Of a stretch of 64,000 bases of DNA, positions 1 to 13,485 are shown one piece after another. A program made the translations under genes and the position numbers. The stretch's first letter is position 1; every line of letters begins with the position of its first letter. The notes beneath the pieces were generated by a model. The model saw nothing but the letters and a program-made list of their open reading frames with translations, was not told the origin of the DNA and did not search any database. Source of the stretch: Cylindrotheca closterium (taxonomy: Eukaryota; Bacillariophyta; Bacillariophyceae; Bacillariales; Bacillariaceae); contig CAKOGP040000113.1 of assembly GCA_933822405.4 (NCBI GenBank), forward strand, positions 411,873 through 475,872. The letters run 5' to 3'.

Positions 1-468
1 ACTTGACTAAGGAACTTCATTTTCGGATTGGCAGATGTTTGTGGACTGTTTGCTGGGCCATCGTCGTCTTTCCCCGTACGTGGCTCTCGCTTCTTTCTTC
101 GGAAAGGGGAGAAGGGGATCTGAACACAATTGAGGGGAAATTGGATTGGGACAGGATCCCGACGTTGGAAAACAATTTCAATTTTTTAAAATTGGGCAGG
201 TAAATACTTCTGCTACCATTACATCAGTCCATGTGGAATGTGTGGACTAGACACCTTGGTTGTTGCTTAGGCCGATCTTAAACTGGGTATCGATTCAATA
301 AAGTGGTGCCTTTGAAAATCTCGCAACAACCAAGGCTAATTCTGTGAAGAGGGATTCATGTGTCACCACGGGTATTGTGTCGTATGAGAAATTTAAAAGA
401 AGAAGTACAACTAGTAAAATCAATCTAGTAGAAGTTGTGAAAATAGCAGGCTACTAATTGCAAGCAAT
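1..468. other. Left-edge segment without a supported gene
   Basis: A plus-strand frame is open from the window edge to a stop at 201-203 (about 66 residues). It shows no recognisable domain, so it may be the tail of a gene outside the window or chance. Positions 204-468 are AT-rich and must hold the 3' region of the minus-strand FNR gene that ends at 469. I see no RNA gene. Confidence 0.3.
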
Positions 469-1580
469 TTAGTAGACCTCTACGTGCCATTGCTTGGCCT
501 TCTTCAAGCCCTTGAGCCACTCGTCGTAGTCAAGACCCTTCTTCTCGGCGACACCCTTAAGCATGTCTTGGATTCCGGGCATCATTCCCTTAAGACCGCA
601 GAAATAGATGTGGGCACCATTCTCCAACTTGGAGAAGACTTCATCGGCGTATTCCTCGACCTTGTCTTGGATGTACATCTTTCCTCCAGCCTTGTTGGTT
701 TGTTCACGGGAAAGAGCGTAGTCAAGACGGAAGTTTTCAGGGAACTTCTTCTTTGCTTCTTGGAATTCGTCATCGTAAAGGAGGGCGTCGCTGTTGGCAA
801 CACCAAGGAAGAGCCATGCCTCACCCTTGTAGGCCTTAGCGGCAGGGGTGTCTTCGAAAAAGAGACGGCGGATGAATCCACGGTAAGGGGCAATTCCGGT
901 TCCGGTGGCAACCATGATGTAGTCAGTGGAAGGGTCTTCTTCGGGCATAAGCATAACCTTTCCTGCAGGTCCGGTCATCTTGATTTCAGTTCCTGGGGTG
1001 CTGTCGCAAAGGAAGTTGGAGCAGATTCCCTTCTTGGCTGGATCGTCAGCCTTGAGTTCAGGGCACCAGTAAGTGGCACGACGGACACACAAAGATCCAG
1101 TCTTTCCGGTCATGTCATCACCGTAACGGGAAGAGGCGATGGAGTAAAGACGAACGGAGTGGGGCTTTCCGTCCTTCTCACGGGTGCCTGGAGGCATGAC
1201 ACCCCAGGATTGTCCTTCCCAGTATGGGAAGTCACCATCGTGGTCGATGATAATGTGGCAAGTCTCACCAGTGGCCTTTGGTCCAACAATTCTCTTGGTG
1301 GAGACAACCTTTCCGGTGAAGGGAGCCTTGTTCTTGAAGGTGTTCACTGGAACGGTGGATTGGTCGAAGTATGGTTCGGCCTCAAGGAAGTCTTCAGCTG
1401 CAACCTTTGTGCTGTTCGACGAAAAAGTGTCAAGAAAGAGTTCTGTGAGCAAAACATTAAAATTGTCATTGTGGATACAATTACAAATATATAGAGTACA
1501 CACCTGAAGGCAGGTCGGGAAGCAGGGACAAAGGCGTTGGCCGAAGCCAAGATGGCGGCGATACAGAAAGCAGTCTTCAT
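469..1580 (-). CDS. petH: Ferredoxin-NADP+ reductase, plastid-targeted
   Basis: The enzyme transfers electrons from reduced ferredoxin to NADP+ at the end of photosynthetic electron flow. Two exons are predicted, 1580-1504 and 1411-469, giving 339 residues; the 92-bp intron is GTGTGT...AACAG. The donor and acceptor were chosen because only this pair restores the frame. Exon 1 encodes a signal peptide and an ASAFAP-like site (SANAFVP), as expected for import into a four-membrane plastid. FAD-binding RLYSIASS lies near residue 110 and the NADP-binding loop [12 protein letters not shown] near 190. [10 protein letters not shown] follows, and the chain ends in WHVEVY, the C-terminal aromatic residue that stacks on the flavin in plant-type FNR. 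The length is normal for plastid FNR without a phycobilisome-linker domain. The long antisense frame over this gene is a shadow. Confidence 0.95.
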
Positions 1581-1931
1581 TATTATTTCCGACAATTGTG
1601 AGGTCGAAGTAGGAGGTTGCTTGGCAACGCAAGGATAACGTCATAGACAGTGGATACGAACACGTACGTGTGTTGTGAAAATTCGATCCTCCACGGCGTC
1701 TGTCTGGCGCTCAGAAACCCATTTCTACCGCAAAAATGTACCAAATGATACTCTTGATGATACGAAGGCAAATGATAGAATCGCTGACGTACGGACAGAA
1801 AGTTTGCCATCTGACGTGTTGGTAGCAAATAGAAGAAGTGGAAGAACAGATGCTAACGAAACAGCTACGCAAGACTCTACGAGCTATCTATTACACAGTG
1901 CTTGGTTTGATATATGATGTAGCCTGGGTAT

Positions 1932-4742
<2,811 letters not shown>

Positions 4743-5029
4743 GGCTTGTCTTGACCAATGCATTGTCGTTATCTGTTATCAGTGATTTTGTCCTACCGTT
4801 GACCGAGAATGATAGTTTCTCTGTCGGTGATCGGGTCGGGACGAAGTGATGTGAAACCACTTTGGTGTGAGGAATCGTCACAGTTGTTGAACTTCGTTTG
4901 CTTTGTCTTCGACATTCCACGCGTAATGACGGGTGGAGGTCAGGCTCATTTACGACTCTCATGACTAACAACCATCATCTCATATCACCTCATCAATCAT
5001 CATCCAACACACTGTTGGAAACCCAAACA

Positions 5030-7338
5030 ATGGAACCAATAGATCTATATTCACTGCTCAAAGTGGGCCGAGATGCCACTGAAGAAGAAATTCATAAAGC
5101 GTACAAAAGTCTTTCCACATCTTTTCATCCGGACAAGCTCCCACGAACGACATCACCAGAAAAACGAGACCGAATCCAGCAAATATTCCTTGAGTTTAAA
5201 CGCGCAAGTACGTTGAGATCACTTGCATGCATGTTCTCATCTTCCAACACTGTGTACTCAAATCGTCTTTTCGGTTCCACCAGATGATGTCTTGACTGAT
5301 CCTGTATTAAGACTCGTTTACGATTTTCAGGGAGAAAGTGGTGTTGCTTTGGTTCGAAGAATACAACAGCAGAGTCGTGATCAGACGAGAAGACGAGAAG
5401 AAGAGGCAAATCTTTCCGATGACGACTCTGATGATAATAGTGATTCTGATGATGAGACGGAACTCAACCTATACGATAAAATTGAAATGTTTCTAAAGAC
5501 GAATCCACTCCAGGCCAAAGCTGAAATGCAACGGTACTTTGAACAGTATGATTACAACCAAAACCTTACGGAAGAGAGCCAACTTCAACTCTCTTGCAAC
5601 ATGGAGTTCCCACCCGTTCTTAACTTGAAAAAAATGATGTACCAAGGCAGGGACTATACACAATATATTCAAAAGAGAACATACGCGGCAACACAGAATG
5701 CGTCAACTGAAGATCGAGAGTTGTATAATCAAAGAATAAAACAAGAGCAAGCCCTTGTCAACTACCAGCTAAATCGGTTTCGGGATACACAAAAGGCAGA
5801 AGTTGGAATTACTCTCACAAGCCAAGTTCCAGTAAAAATACAAAGCGTGACAGGTACTCCTGTCCAACCCAAGTGGAGCATGATTATGGGTGGAACTACA
5901 AGTTTCATCTATCCAGGTGTGTCCGAGATGAATGCCCTGGCTGGCAAGGATACAGAGGATGAAAAACATCCAGTTTCAATGTTTATTAATGCAATATATC
6001 AACCAGTCCCAGCAACTCAAATCACCATTACAACCAACATGACGAACACTCAATCGCATCAAGTAAGTTTCATGACGAATTCAGGAAGAATGAAGCAACA
6101 CACTAGATCTCAACTTTGATTGCCTATAGCTGATTCTAGGGTCCGCACGAACCTTTTCCAATCGCTCTGCTTTCCGCTACAACATGACGTTTCTAAGCAA
6201 ATCGCCTCTTGATACAAACTTGATAATGAATATGAGAAGTTTCCGCCATATCAAGGGCTATGGAATGGCCTCCACTGGCCTCTCTGTTGGTGGCAACGGA
6301 AAGCCACTACAGTGGAATGCACAATATGAAGGGCAACGGGGCACAGTTTATCACCAAAAGTATTCTGCCAAAGTGAATCTTGGAGTATTGCAAGGAAATT
6401 CAGTAGATCTCACCTATCGACTTAGACCACAAAAGTCTCACTGGCTTAAGGAGTACTTTCCGATTCCGAAAGCAATAGAAGCGACTGGCGTCATAAGTTC
6501 CTTTCCAAAAGTCACGGGAACAGTGATTCATGAATTCACGGTGCTTGCGAATCACCCTGAACTTGGGTTTGGAATGGAACATGACATTTCGTTGGGAACA
6601 TGGACTTGGGTCTGGGAGTGGACCTATCAAAACTCGACCTTCCGAGTACCAATTCCAGTAGTCCGAATTGGCACTGTAACTGATCCCAACTTTTACAGTC
6701 AAAAGATTTATTCTGCACTTTACAGCTTGCTGATCCAAGCCATGGTTGCTGACTTATTCCAAGATCTCGAAGATCAAAAGAAGAGTAACGACGATGTCCG
6801 AAACCCACAAACCGAAGTTCAGAAACCAAGTTCTGAACTAAAGACAAAACAAGTCGCAGAACAGCAAGTTGCGCTGATGGCTTCTATTTCGGACAAGAAA
6901 CGAATACAAGAGTCACAAAAGAAGCGAGGCGGTCTTGTGATTCTCCGAGCAACATATTGGTTGGAATTACCGCCTGAAGAAGAACAACTGGCAGGGCGTG
7001 TAGTCTCCATGGATGCCACGCGGCAGCTTCAGTTTTGGGTGGTAAATGGAAAACTATCGCTTTCGTCACTTCCCAAATCGTCTTGGCTTGGATTTTACAA
7101 TCTTGAAACGGAGAATACTCGGCCTAAAAAGTCAAAATCCAAGATGGACTGGAGAGTATGGCGACGCTGGATGAAGAAAAGTCGCCCATCTTCTGAACAA
7201 GAGGCAAAGATGCCTCAGTTGACTGTTCGCTATCGACATGATGACTATGTATACGAGACGACTATTGGCGAAAACGACGCCACTGTTTTACCAAGCAACA
7301 AATCTCAGTTGCTTGGCCATGCTGGTTCGGTAGAATAG
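5030..7338 (+). CDS. DNAJC11: DNAJC11-like J-domain protein
   Basis: Exons 5030-5207, 5284-6062 and 6130-7338 (introns 76 and 67 bp) give 721 residues. The N-terminal J domain (residues ~5-75) carries the HPD loop (SFHPDKL) needed to stimulate Hsp70. An acidic Asp/Ser stretch follows (SDDDSDDNSDSDDET), then a beta-rich middle. A C-terminal DUF3395-like domain begins near RGGLVILRATYW and includes SSWLGFYN. This order is that of DNAJC11, which in animals associates with the MICOS/SAM complexes and mitochondrial crista organisation; the role here is inferred. The acceptor at 6129 was chosen because the next AG (6139) leads to an early stop. An in-frame ATG at 4961 could lengthen the N-terminus by 23 residues. 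The human protein has about 559 residues, so this one is longer. Confidence 0.85.
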
Positions 7339-7402
7339 AAGCTAGAATAAATAGATTGCAAAAGTTAAACATAGCGCTAACACAACTATCATATGCAGTC
7401 AA

Positions 7403-8485
7403 TCATATACAGTCAAGAGAAGATTCGGAGAGTCCAAATGGTGGCGGAACACGGTTCTTGTGACGCCATATTCGAGCAATCCACTTTTCATCGACCGCCG
7501 CACAACCTTCGTGTTCGGTTCTTTCGTCAAATTGTCCCATGGCATCGGCAGGGAAGAATAAGAGCGCGTCACCCATTTTCGGGCGAACGGTAAGTTTGTC
7601 CTCTCCTGCCTCGTTGGAATCGGCAATTGGCGGGAGCTTGCCAAAGCGAGTCAGACCACCTCGTGGAACATCGTTCAAGTATACTATAAGGGTCGCAAGC
7701 GTTTGGCCTCCGCGATTTGCATCTTCTGTGTCGGCCGAGCGATTGGCATCAAAGTGAGGTGCCAAAACTTGTTCAGGTTCGTATCGAATAACGGTCGGTG
7801 CCTCAAAGAGGGCAGCTTCTTGTTGCGGATTGTTCGAAGGAGTTCCCAGAAGCTTTGCCGCGTTTTGAACGAATTTAGTTGCCCCATTCTCTTTCTCGCT
7901 CATGTCGTCCAGTGTAGTGGAAGTACTCGTCCGAAGTGATTTCAGTCCTTCTGCTCTCGAATAGGTAAAGGCTGCAATCCCTGTCACGGCCAGAAGGAAG
8001 ATCCCTGCGTAGTTCTGGAGAGCTTGGAGAACCAAACTAACTTGATTCGCGTTGGCACTATCCTTGACTTGTACCCATGCTGTGATCAAGGCCAACCAAA
8101 CAACAGGTCCCTTTGCTGCTAGCTCCACCAAGTCACGAAAGTCTTCTGTCCAGCCGGCATACGCCACAGGCGAGCGTTCGAGGTTTTTTTCCTTCGCTTT
8201 TTCAACAATGTCAGCACAACTCGCACGATCCAAGAAATCTTCTATCACAAAGATATCTGGATTCTTATGAACTTGTTGAATTCCAGGATACTCTTCATCA
8301 ATTGGCATTCGAGGTCCTACCATGGCGCCAGTGCTCACATATCGGGGCGTGGAAGTACGGGTTGGAGGATGCAACTGGGATTGCCGATTGTGATGATTAG
8401 TCAAAGAGGAGGGATTAAAGGATGCAGCATCTTGGGTCAAAGACAGCAGACAGAGAATCGGAAAGATTGGGTTCAGTCGTTCCAT
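7403..8485 (-). CDS. Prolyl 4-hydroxylase-like 2-oxoglutarate/Fe(II) dioxygenase with internal hydrophobic insertion
   Basis: This is a single exon of 360 residues. An N-terminal hydrophobic signal sequence (residues 1-22) is followed by FVIEDFLDRASC, the usual start of a P4H catalytic region. The iron ligands are the HxD pair in LAPHFDA (near residue 244) and the distal His in TEHEG; the Lys in EKWIARIW should bind 2-oxoglutarate. P4H enzymes hydroxylate proline in secreted or ER proteins. Between RSPVAYAG (~110) and SLRTSTST (~183), which normally lie close together, there is an insertion of about 70 residues with two hydrophobic stretches (~127-140 and ~158-174) that look membrane-spanning. 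An in-frame ATG at 8530 adds 15 residues, but 8485 gives the better signal peptide. The gene diverges from the phytochelatin synthase gene across 255 bp. Confidence 0.85.
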   Translation of the reverse strand: MERLNPIFPILCLLSLTQDAASFNPSSLTNHHNRQSQLHPPTRTSTPRYVSTGAMVGPRMPIDEEYPGIQQVHKNPDIFVIEDFLDRASCADIVEKAKEKNLERSPVAYAGWTEDFRDLVELAAKGPVVWLALITAWVQVKDSANANQVSLVLQALQNYAGIFLLAVTGIAAFTYSRAEGLKSLRTSTSTTLDDMSEKENGATKFVQNAAKLLGTPSNNPQQEAALFEAPTVIRYEPEQVLAPHFDANRSADTEDANRGGQTLATLIVYLNDVPRGGLTRFGKLPPIADSNEAGEDKLTVRPKMGDALLFFPADAMGQFDERTEHEGCAAVDEKWIARIWRHKNRVPPPFGLSESSLDCI

Positions 8486-8740
8486 TTTGCTCCGCGATTG
8501 AAACAAGGCGCAAAGAGTTGCAACTGACAACTTTTTTTAATGGTGTTTTGATGGTTGATGGATTTGAATTGGCGTGCGTTGAGACAGATGAGTCAATTAT
8601 TTCTTGATTCGTTTGAGATTCTTCATCATGACGATAGATGTTGGCAGTTATTTTTCCTTGCTTTCAAGCTTTGCTGTTACTGATCATCAGCCTGTTTCTA
8701 CGCCTTGGTGCTTTGATTGGAAAAAAAGAGTGAATCCAAG

Positions 8741-10195
8741 ATGAGTAGTTCAGAACAGTCGCCTCTTCTACTGCCAACAAACAAGCAATACAACACCGTT
8801 GGCTTGAACCAAATCAGTTCTTCAACAGATGAGGAAACCTCAGAACGAAAAGCAATGGTAGCAACTTGGACTATGGCTGCAATCATTGTTGTGATTATGA
8901 CGTTTGCCATGACGGAATCTTCCAGTGCACACAAACGCTCAGCGCAACACGCTGCAAAAGTGGACCAAGTTAAAACAGTTTATTCACATCGGTCCCCTCA
9001 GGATGCTGCCAACGCCAAATTGTTCCGTGACGAAGAGCTGAAACGGGCCAGTGTCGATTCCTTTATTGAAGCCTTTGCCAAGGAAACCACGCAGAGTTTT
9101 TCCACGCACCTCTACAGAGGATCCCGCGAAAAACTACGCCGCCTGTTGTACCTCAACACGACGTCCGCCTATCACGATTTGGTGACGGATCGCAAATCGT
9201 CGGCATTGGACTTTTATCAATATGTCCAAGGAGGTTGGGATGCCCAGATCAATCAGGGATACTGCCCTGTTGCTGCTGCTGCTGCCGTATTGAACTCGTT
9301 GCGTGGGCACATTGAACTACCTCAAGATCCACTGTACATGTAAGTGTGAAAGTAACGACCTTTGTGTCTCTGCAGTTGATGGGGATGTGACCATGATCCA
9401 TCAGCATTAGTCTCCATTTGATCTGTTTCTGATGTACTCACCCATTACGTTCTCTTCTCTCCCTCCCCAATCACATGTTCTTCACAACATTTCGGCTCAC
9501 TCGTTCGTGCGAAGACCATATCCATGGGCAACCCAGTTCCAACTCCTACATGATACATGTGTGAAAGAGACTGTGCTGGATGTGGAAGATCCTAGAGTCG
9601 TTTGGGTTGGTTTGCCCTTGGAGATGGCGGCTGGCATTCTAGAGTGTCATTTGTCGCCTCAAGGATACACGGTTGAAATCTATCACATTGATCCAGCCAA
9701 GATTGACAAGTACACTACCAAGAAACTAATTCGAGATGCTGTATTGGATCCCAAGGCGCGGGTCATGATCAACTACGACCGTGGTAACATCGGGCAAGGT
9801 ACGTGCAAAATGCTGGTCTCTCAACCGTTCTTTGAACGAAGGTCTGTAGTGGATCCAATCTCTAACTACAATATCACGATACGCTCTCATCTACCTCCAT
9901 AGGTGATCCGGAACATGGTCATTTCTCTCCCATTGGTGCTTACAACTACAAGAAGGATGCTTTCTTGATCATGGATGTTGCCAAGTACAAATTTCCGCCT
10001 GTTTGGGTCCCATCAGCCAATCTCTACTATGGAGTTAGTACAATAGACAATTGTGCCGGCTTTGAATATCCTCAAGATGCACGAGTTACAGAAGAATTAG
10101 AGGCAGAAAACCCACCGAATTTCACAAGATGGTATGAAGCACTTCAGTGCGAACCCAAGTATCGTGGTGTCATTATTGTCAAGCCCAGAAAATAG
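8741..10195 (+). CDS. PCS: Phytochelatin synthase, membrane-anchored, catalytic domain only
   Basis: Exons 8741-9339, 9515-9798 and 9903-10195 (introns 175 and 104 bp) give 391 residues. The enzyme is a papain-like gamma-glutamylcysteine dipeptidyl transpeptidase (peptidase C83) that makes metal-chelating phytochelatins from glutathione. The triad is visible: Cys175 in NQGYCPVAAA, His301 in GHFSPIGAY and Asp319 in MDVAKYKFPPVWVP. The His-Asp spacing of 18 equals that of Arabidopsis PCS1 (H162/D180). One hydrophobic segment (~41-56) follows a cytosolic head containing SPLLLP, a possible sorting signal, so the enzyme is probably anchored in an endomembrane. The Cys-rich C-terminal half of plant enzymes is absent, as in bacterial PCS-like proteins. 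The TTG at 8717 that precedes the frame is not used. Confidence 0.92.
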
Positions 10196-10455
10196 TCTCT
10201 AAACTGTAAAAGTCTAGATTTGGGGTAAACATCGTCAGGGCGAAGCAATGTAGTCTTTTCGAGGCTAGTAAATTAAAAAAAGAAGCCAAACACAAGATCA
10301 CATATTCTCGCTCTAGAAGCGAAGGGATCGTCCCAGTTTGAAGTTTACTACTTTAAGAGAGAAAGGCATCGTTAAAATAACAAAATGATGAGATAGAGTG
10401 TTTTGGATATTCCAAATATAATAATTGTTCGATCATTCCTGACCGTTCCTCTTTC

Positions 10456-11379
10456 ATGAATGAATCAGTCGTGGATCGAAGATCGCAAAACTCGTCCCTT
10501 CTCATTTCATCGGCATTTCAATTTTGTCAACGCGATATGAATCTGCTGTGGCATGTTGCAGCCCCATTGGTCAGCTTGGCCGTCTTTGTGGCTCAAAAGA
10601 AGAATCAGATCAATAATTTCTTGATGGGTTTCTTTCGGGACATTGGTCGGATCAAGGCCAAGAACCGACGCCTTCAAAAGGCCTCAGCTATGATTGCTTC
10701 CACACCGACGAATGAAGCGAGCAATTGGGATATTTTGCTGAAACGCGATGATCCCTTAGAGGGAATTGACTTGGATGCCAACGATGACTTGTTGACAAAT
10801 GGCGAGTCCGATCCAGATGCACCTGCAACATCTTCCTTGACCACATTTACTTTGGCAGAACTCTCAGAATATGGAAATGGGCAAAATGGCAATCCAATTC
10901 TTTTGTCCCTCTTTGGCCGAGTCTACGACGTGTCTGAAGGTACCAAATTCTATGGGGAAGGTGGGAAATACCATATCTTTGCAGGTCATGACATTACTTA
11001 TGCCCTGTCAACTGGGTGCAAGACTCTGGAATGTGTGGACGTCAGACGTTCAGCTCAAGAAGCAGAGCAAGAAGAAGAATCCAAGCATGTGCTGGAGGAC
11101 TTGACGGAGAAGCAATTAAAGGAAGGCAAGAGGTGGTTATCTTTCTTTCACTTACACGACAAGTACAACTTGGTAGGTCGACTGGAGGAAGATCGGGATA
11201 GTTGGTTGGATGCGCTAGTGGATAGCGACATTAAGAAAGATAAGGAGGAAGACCAAGGAGAAGAAGGTGTTCAAGACGAACAAGGAGTAGAAACAGAATG
11301 TGGGGGGAATGAAGCTAAAGAGAATGAAGAAGTCAATGCGGAAGGCGGAGAACAAGCAATCCCTGCAGATTCAAACTGA
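10456..11379 (+). CDS. Membrane-associated progesterone receptor (MAPR)/cytochrome b5-like haem-binding protein
   Basis: Single exon, 307 residues. An N-terminal membrane segment (WHVAAPLVSLAVFVA) is followed by a cytochrome-b5-like domain: FTLAELSEYG, LLSLFGRVYDVSEG, FYGEGGKYHIFAGHD. The Tyr residues and the FAGHD element are the MAPR signature; MAPR proteins bind haem and assist P450 and sterol enzymes, in contrast to His-ligated cytochrome b5. The C-terminal ~60 residues are an acidic Glu/Asp tail with no assigned role. Two in-frame starts exist, 10456 and 10537; the second lies immediately before the membrane segment and is equally plausible. Confidence 0.85.
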   Translation: MNESVVDRRSQNSSLLISSAFQFCQRDMNLLWHVAAPLVSLAVFVAQKKNQINNFLMGFFRDIGRIKAKNRRLQKASAMIASTPTNEASNWDILLKRDDPLEGIDLDANDDLLTNGESDPDAPATSSLTTFTLAELSEYGNGQNGNPILLSLFGRVYDVSEGTKFYGEGGKYHIFAGHDITYALSTGCKTLECVDVRRSAQEAEQEEESKHVLEDLTEKQLKEGKRWLSFFHLHDKYNLVGRLEEDRDSWLDALVDSDIKKDKEEDQGEEGVQDEQGVETECGGNEAKENEEVNAEGGEQAIPADSN

Positions 11380-11633
11380 GTGAATCCAAGGAGTGTGTTC
11401 AAATGTCTTTTATAACAACTCATGGAAGATATTAAGTATTTTGTTGATGCATTTTCGTTGGCCTGATATGGTGCCGTCGTAGCTGTATTTGTGTTATGCA
11501 TTGTATTATAAATTTTGTGGTAATGGAATGCGTACAATAGTGAGATTCATTCATGTGTGTGTTGCATTTTGTACGTCATTATCTTTCCCAATCACTGCAA
11601 AGTGCCAGAAATCGCCATTGCTCAATTTCTGCC

Positions 11634-13175
11634 TCAGGCAATGGCAAAGATGGAAACGAGAACAATGACAGCAACAGTCAATGCCACAGTTTTTCGAATC
11701 CGCCATATATTCTGATCCACAAAAGATTCTCGTTCTTGAATGATGCCTTCTTGGTCGCCCATGGCGACTTCAGTTTGAACTTGACTCCTACTCTTGTTTT
11801 CACCAACCTTGATTGACCCATTTCTTTCTGCCTTGGCCACATACGGGAAAACGTCAAATGATTGGTCGGTAGCAGTCCTTTGTTGTTCGTCTCGACTCTG
11901 TTGAATATACTCATCAAGCTGGATCTCTTTTTCTATCTTGGTAACATGAGGAAAGACGCCGAATGATTCGTCGGTAGCATTCCTTTGTTGTCCGTCTCGA
12001 CTCTGTTGAATATACTCATCAAGTTGAATCTCTTTTTCAAAAGCAGAAGGATGGCCAGCGATGTTTTCCATTGTAGGTGTTTCGGCTTTCTCGAAACCAC
12101 ATTCTACTTCTTCGAGGAGTTCCTCACTATCATCTTGTCGACCACCAAGGTAGTCTGCGTCCTCTATCTCTTCCCGTTGAAACAACATTGGGTCGAATTC
12201 ATCATCTACTTCTGAACGAGTAACATTCAAAAGAGTATGAATGCTATCATCTGTTGTGTCGATTGTAGTAGTCTTGTTTGAAACAAGGGCATCGTTTGTC
12301 GACATTCCATTGCCCTCTGACATACTCGTATCTTGCAGTACCATAGAGGTTTGGTTTTGCATTGTGACAGATGAACCAACAGAAATGTCCATCAGGCTCT
12401 GTGAAAGCTTGAGCATCGTATCTCGAACGGAGATGTCTGATCGGGCCTTGGCTGAAGTGTCACTCTTGGTACTTGAATTCTCGTTCGAACGGTTTTCCTT
12501 TTCATGTTCATCCTCCATAATGCTGCTGCCGTCGCCTTGAATGCTAGTACCGACAGTTTCGGGGTTGATCGTGCTGACATCAGCTCTCATATCCACAGAC
12601 TGTTGTGCGGTCTGAAACGAGACAAAGGTTGCATCCTCATCTCCTGCGGTTCGAAACGAACTATCACGGTCAGTAAAGGAAGCTGTAAAAAGCTTTTCTC
12701 CATCACTCTTGTCACTGCCTCCGCTGCTGCGATTGATGTCTTCCTCATCATTGTGCACCGAAGGATCCTTGAGATTGTCTAGCGCATTAAGAGCCGCCAT
12801 AAAGGAGGCGTCCATATTGGTTCCGCACATGGCACATGCCGAAAGCATCGTGTTCAAGTTATCATGAAAGCAAAGGCTGCACTTCCAAGAATGCATACTC
12901 GATTTGCTCGTGTTTGCCACCAATTGAGAATCGGACAAGTTGCGCTTTAGTGATCGTGATGAGGCTGTGGACGATTTTGAAACCATGCTCGTATTTTTCT
13001 TGTCAGTATCCTTCTTCTGGGCCCTACTAGCTTCGGCATCAGGAAATTCCATTGCGCCCCTCGGAGAGATTTCATCTTCAGGAGGATCTTCCATTCCATG
13101 AATATTCGCATTTCGACGCAACATTGAGTCATCAAAGGTCGAAACTGTTCGAATGACATAGCCTTGCATGTTCAT
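11634..13175 (-). CDS. RanBP2-type zinc finger protein with C-terminal membrane anchor
   Basis: Single exon, 513 residues, mostly Ser/Thr/Asp/Glu-rich and probably disordered. One RanBP2-type zinc finger (WKCSLCFHDN...CAMCG, residues ~97-118) provides four Cys ligands; such fingers bind ubiquitin, RNA or proteins. Residues ~388-465 contain two copies of a ~38-residue repeat built on EKEIQLDEYIQQSRD and ending DVFPYVAKAE-like. The last ~18 residues are a hydrophobic helix (VALTVAVIVLVSIFAIA), consistent with a tail anchor and a cytosolic finger. The gene at 22516-25128 has the same finger type plus a membrane helix, so the two may be related. No specific function can be given. Confidence 0.75.
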   Translation of the reverse strand: MNMQGYVIRTVSTFDDSMLRRNANIHGMEDPPEDEISPRGAMEFPDAEASRAQKKDTDKKNTSMVSKSSTASSRSLKRNLSDSQLVANTSKSSMHSWKCSLCFHDNLNTMLSACAMCGTNMDASFMAALNALDNLKDPSVHNDEEDINRSSGGSDKSDGEKLFTASFTDRDSSFRTAGDEDATFVSFQTAQQSVDMRADVSTINPETVGTSIQGDGSSIMEDEHEKENRSNENSSTKSDTSAKARSDISVRDTMLKLSQSLMDISVGSSVTMQNQTSMVLQDTSMSEGNGMSTNDALVSNKTTTIDTTDDSIHTLLNVTRSEVDDEFDPMLFQREEIEDADYLGGRQDDSEELLEEVECGFEKAETPTMENIAGHPSAFEKEIQLDEYIQQSRDGQQRNATDESFGVFPHVTKIEKEIQLDEYIQQSRDEQQRTATDQSFDVFPYVAKAERNGSIKVGENKSRSQVQTEVAMGDQEGIIQERESFVDQNIWRIRKTVALTVAVIVLVSIFAIA

Positions 13176-13485
13176 GGTGATCTACTTGTATCCTATCGGA
13201 TTACTGATTGCTTATTAAGGTTGTTCTTGGAAAGCTGTACTGCAGTGAGTGGAAGCTTTGCAGTGCGGTAATATATACAGTACTGTATATATATTTTGTA
13301 CTGTACGGTTCGGCTTCCCACATCGATGATTTGTATTTCAAATTTCAACTGCATCGCGCCCATCAGGTTAATCGGCTGGCGCCCGGCGTGAAAAAGTCGA
13401 AGGAGTCATGACTAAAAAGATTCGCTTTCAAAGAGGCGGGCTTCTCGTCATCGATCTGAAGCGGACACAATCCCACAGGTAAACA
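13176..13485. promoter_or_regulatory. Divergent promoter region with perfect 22-bp palindrome
   Basis: This 310-bp spacer separates the starts of the minus-strand zinc-finger gene and the plus-strand acyltransferase gene, so it should hold both promoters. Positions 13271-13292 form a perfect palindrome centred on TACAGTACTGTA, flanked by AT repeats, and a further TGTACTGTAC follows near 13298. Protein binding is inferred only. Confidence 0.5.

Noticed and set aside
484..1494. A 336-codon plus-strand ORF antisense to FNR
   Set aside because: It overlaps the FNR exons exactly and translates to low-complexity Val/Leu/Gly sequence with no family features; an antisense shadow of biased codon use.
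6536..6847. Minus-strand ORFs inside the DNAJC11-like gene
   Set aside because: They lie within a conserved coding exon on the other strand and show no similarity.
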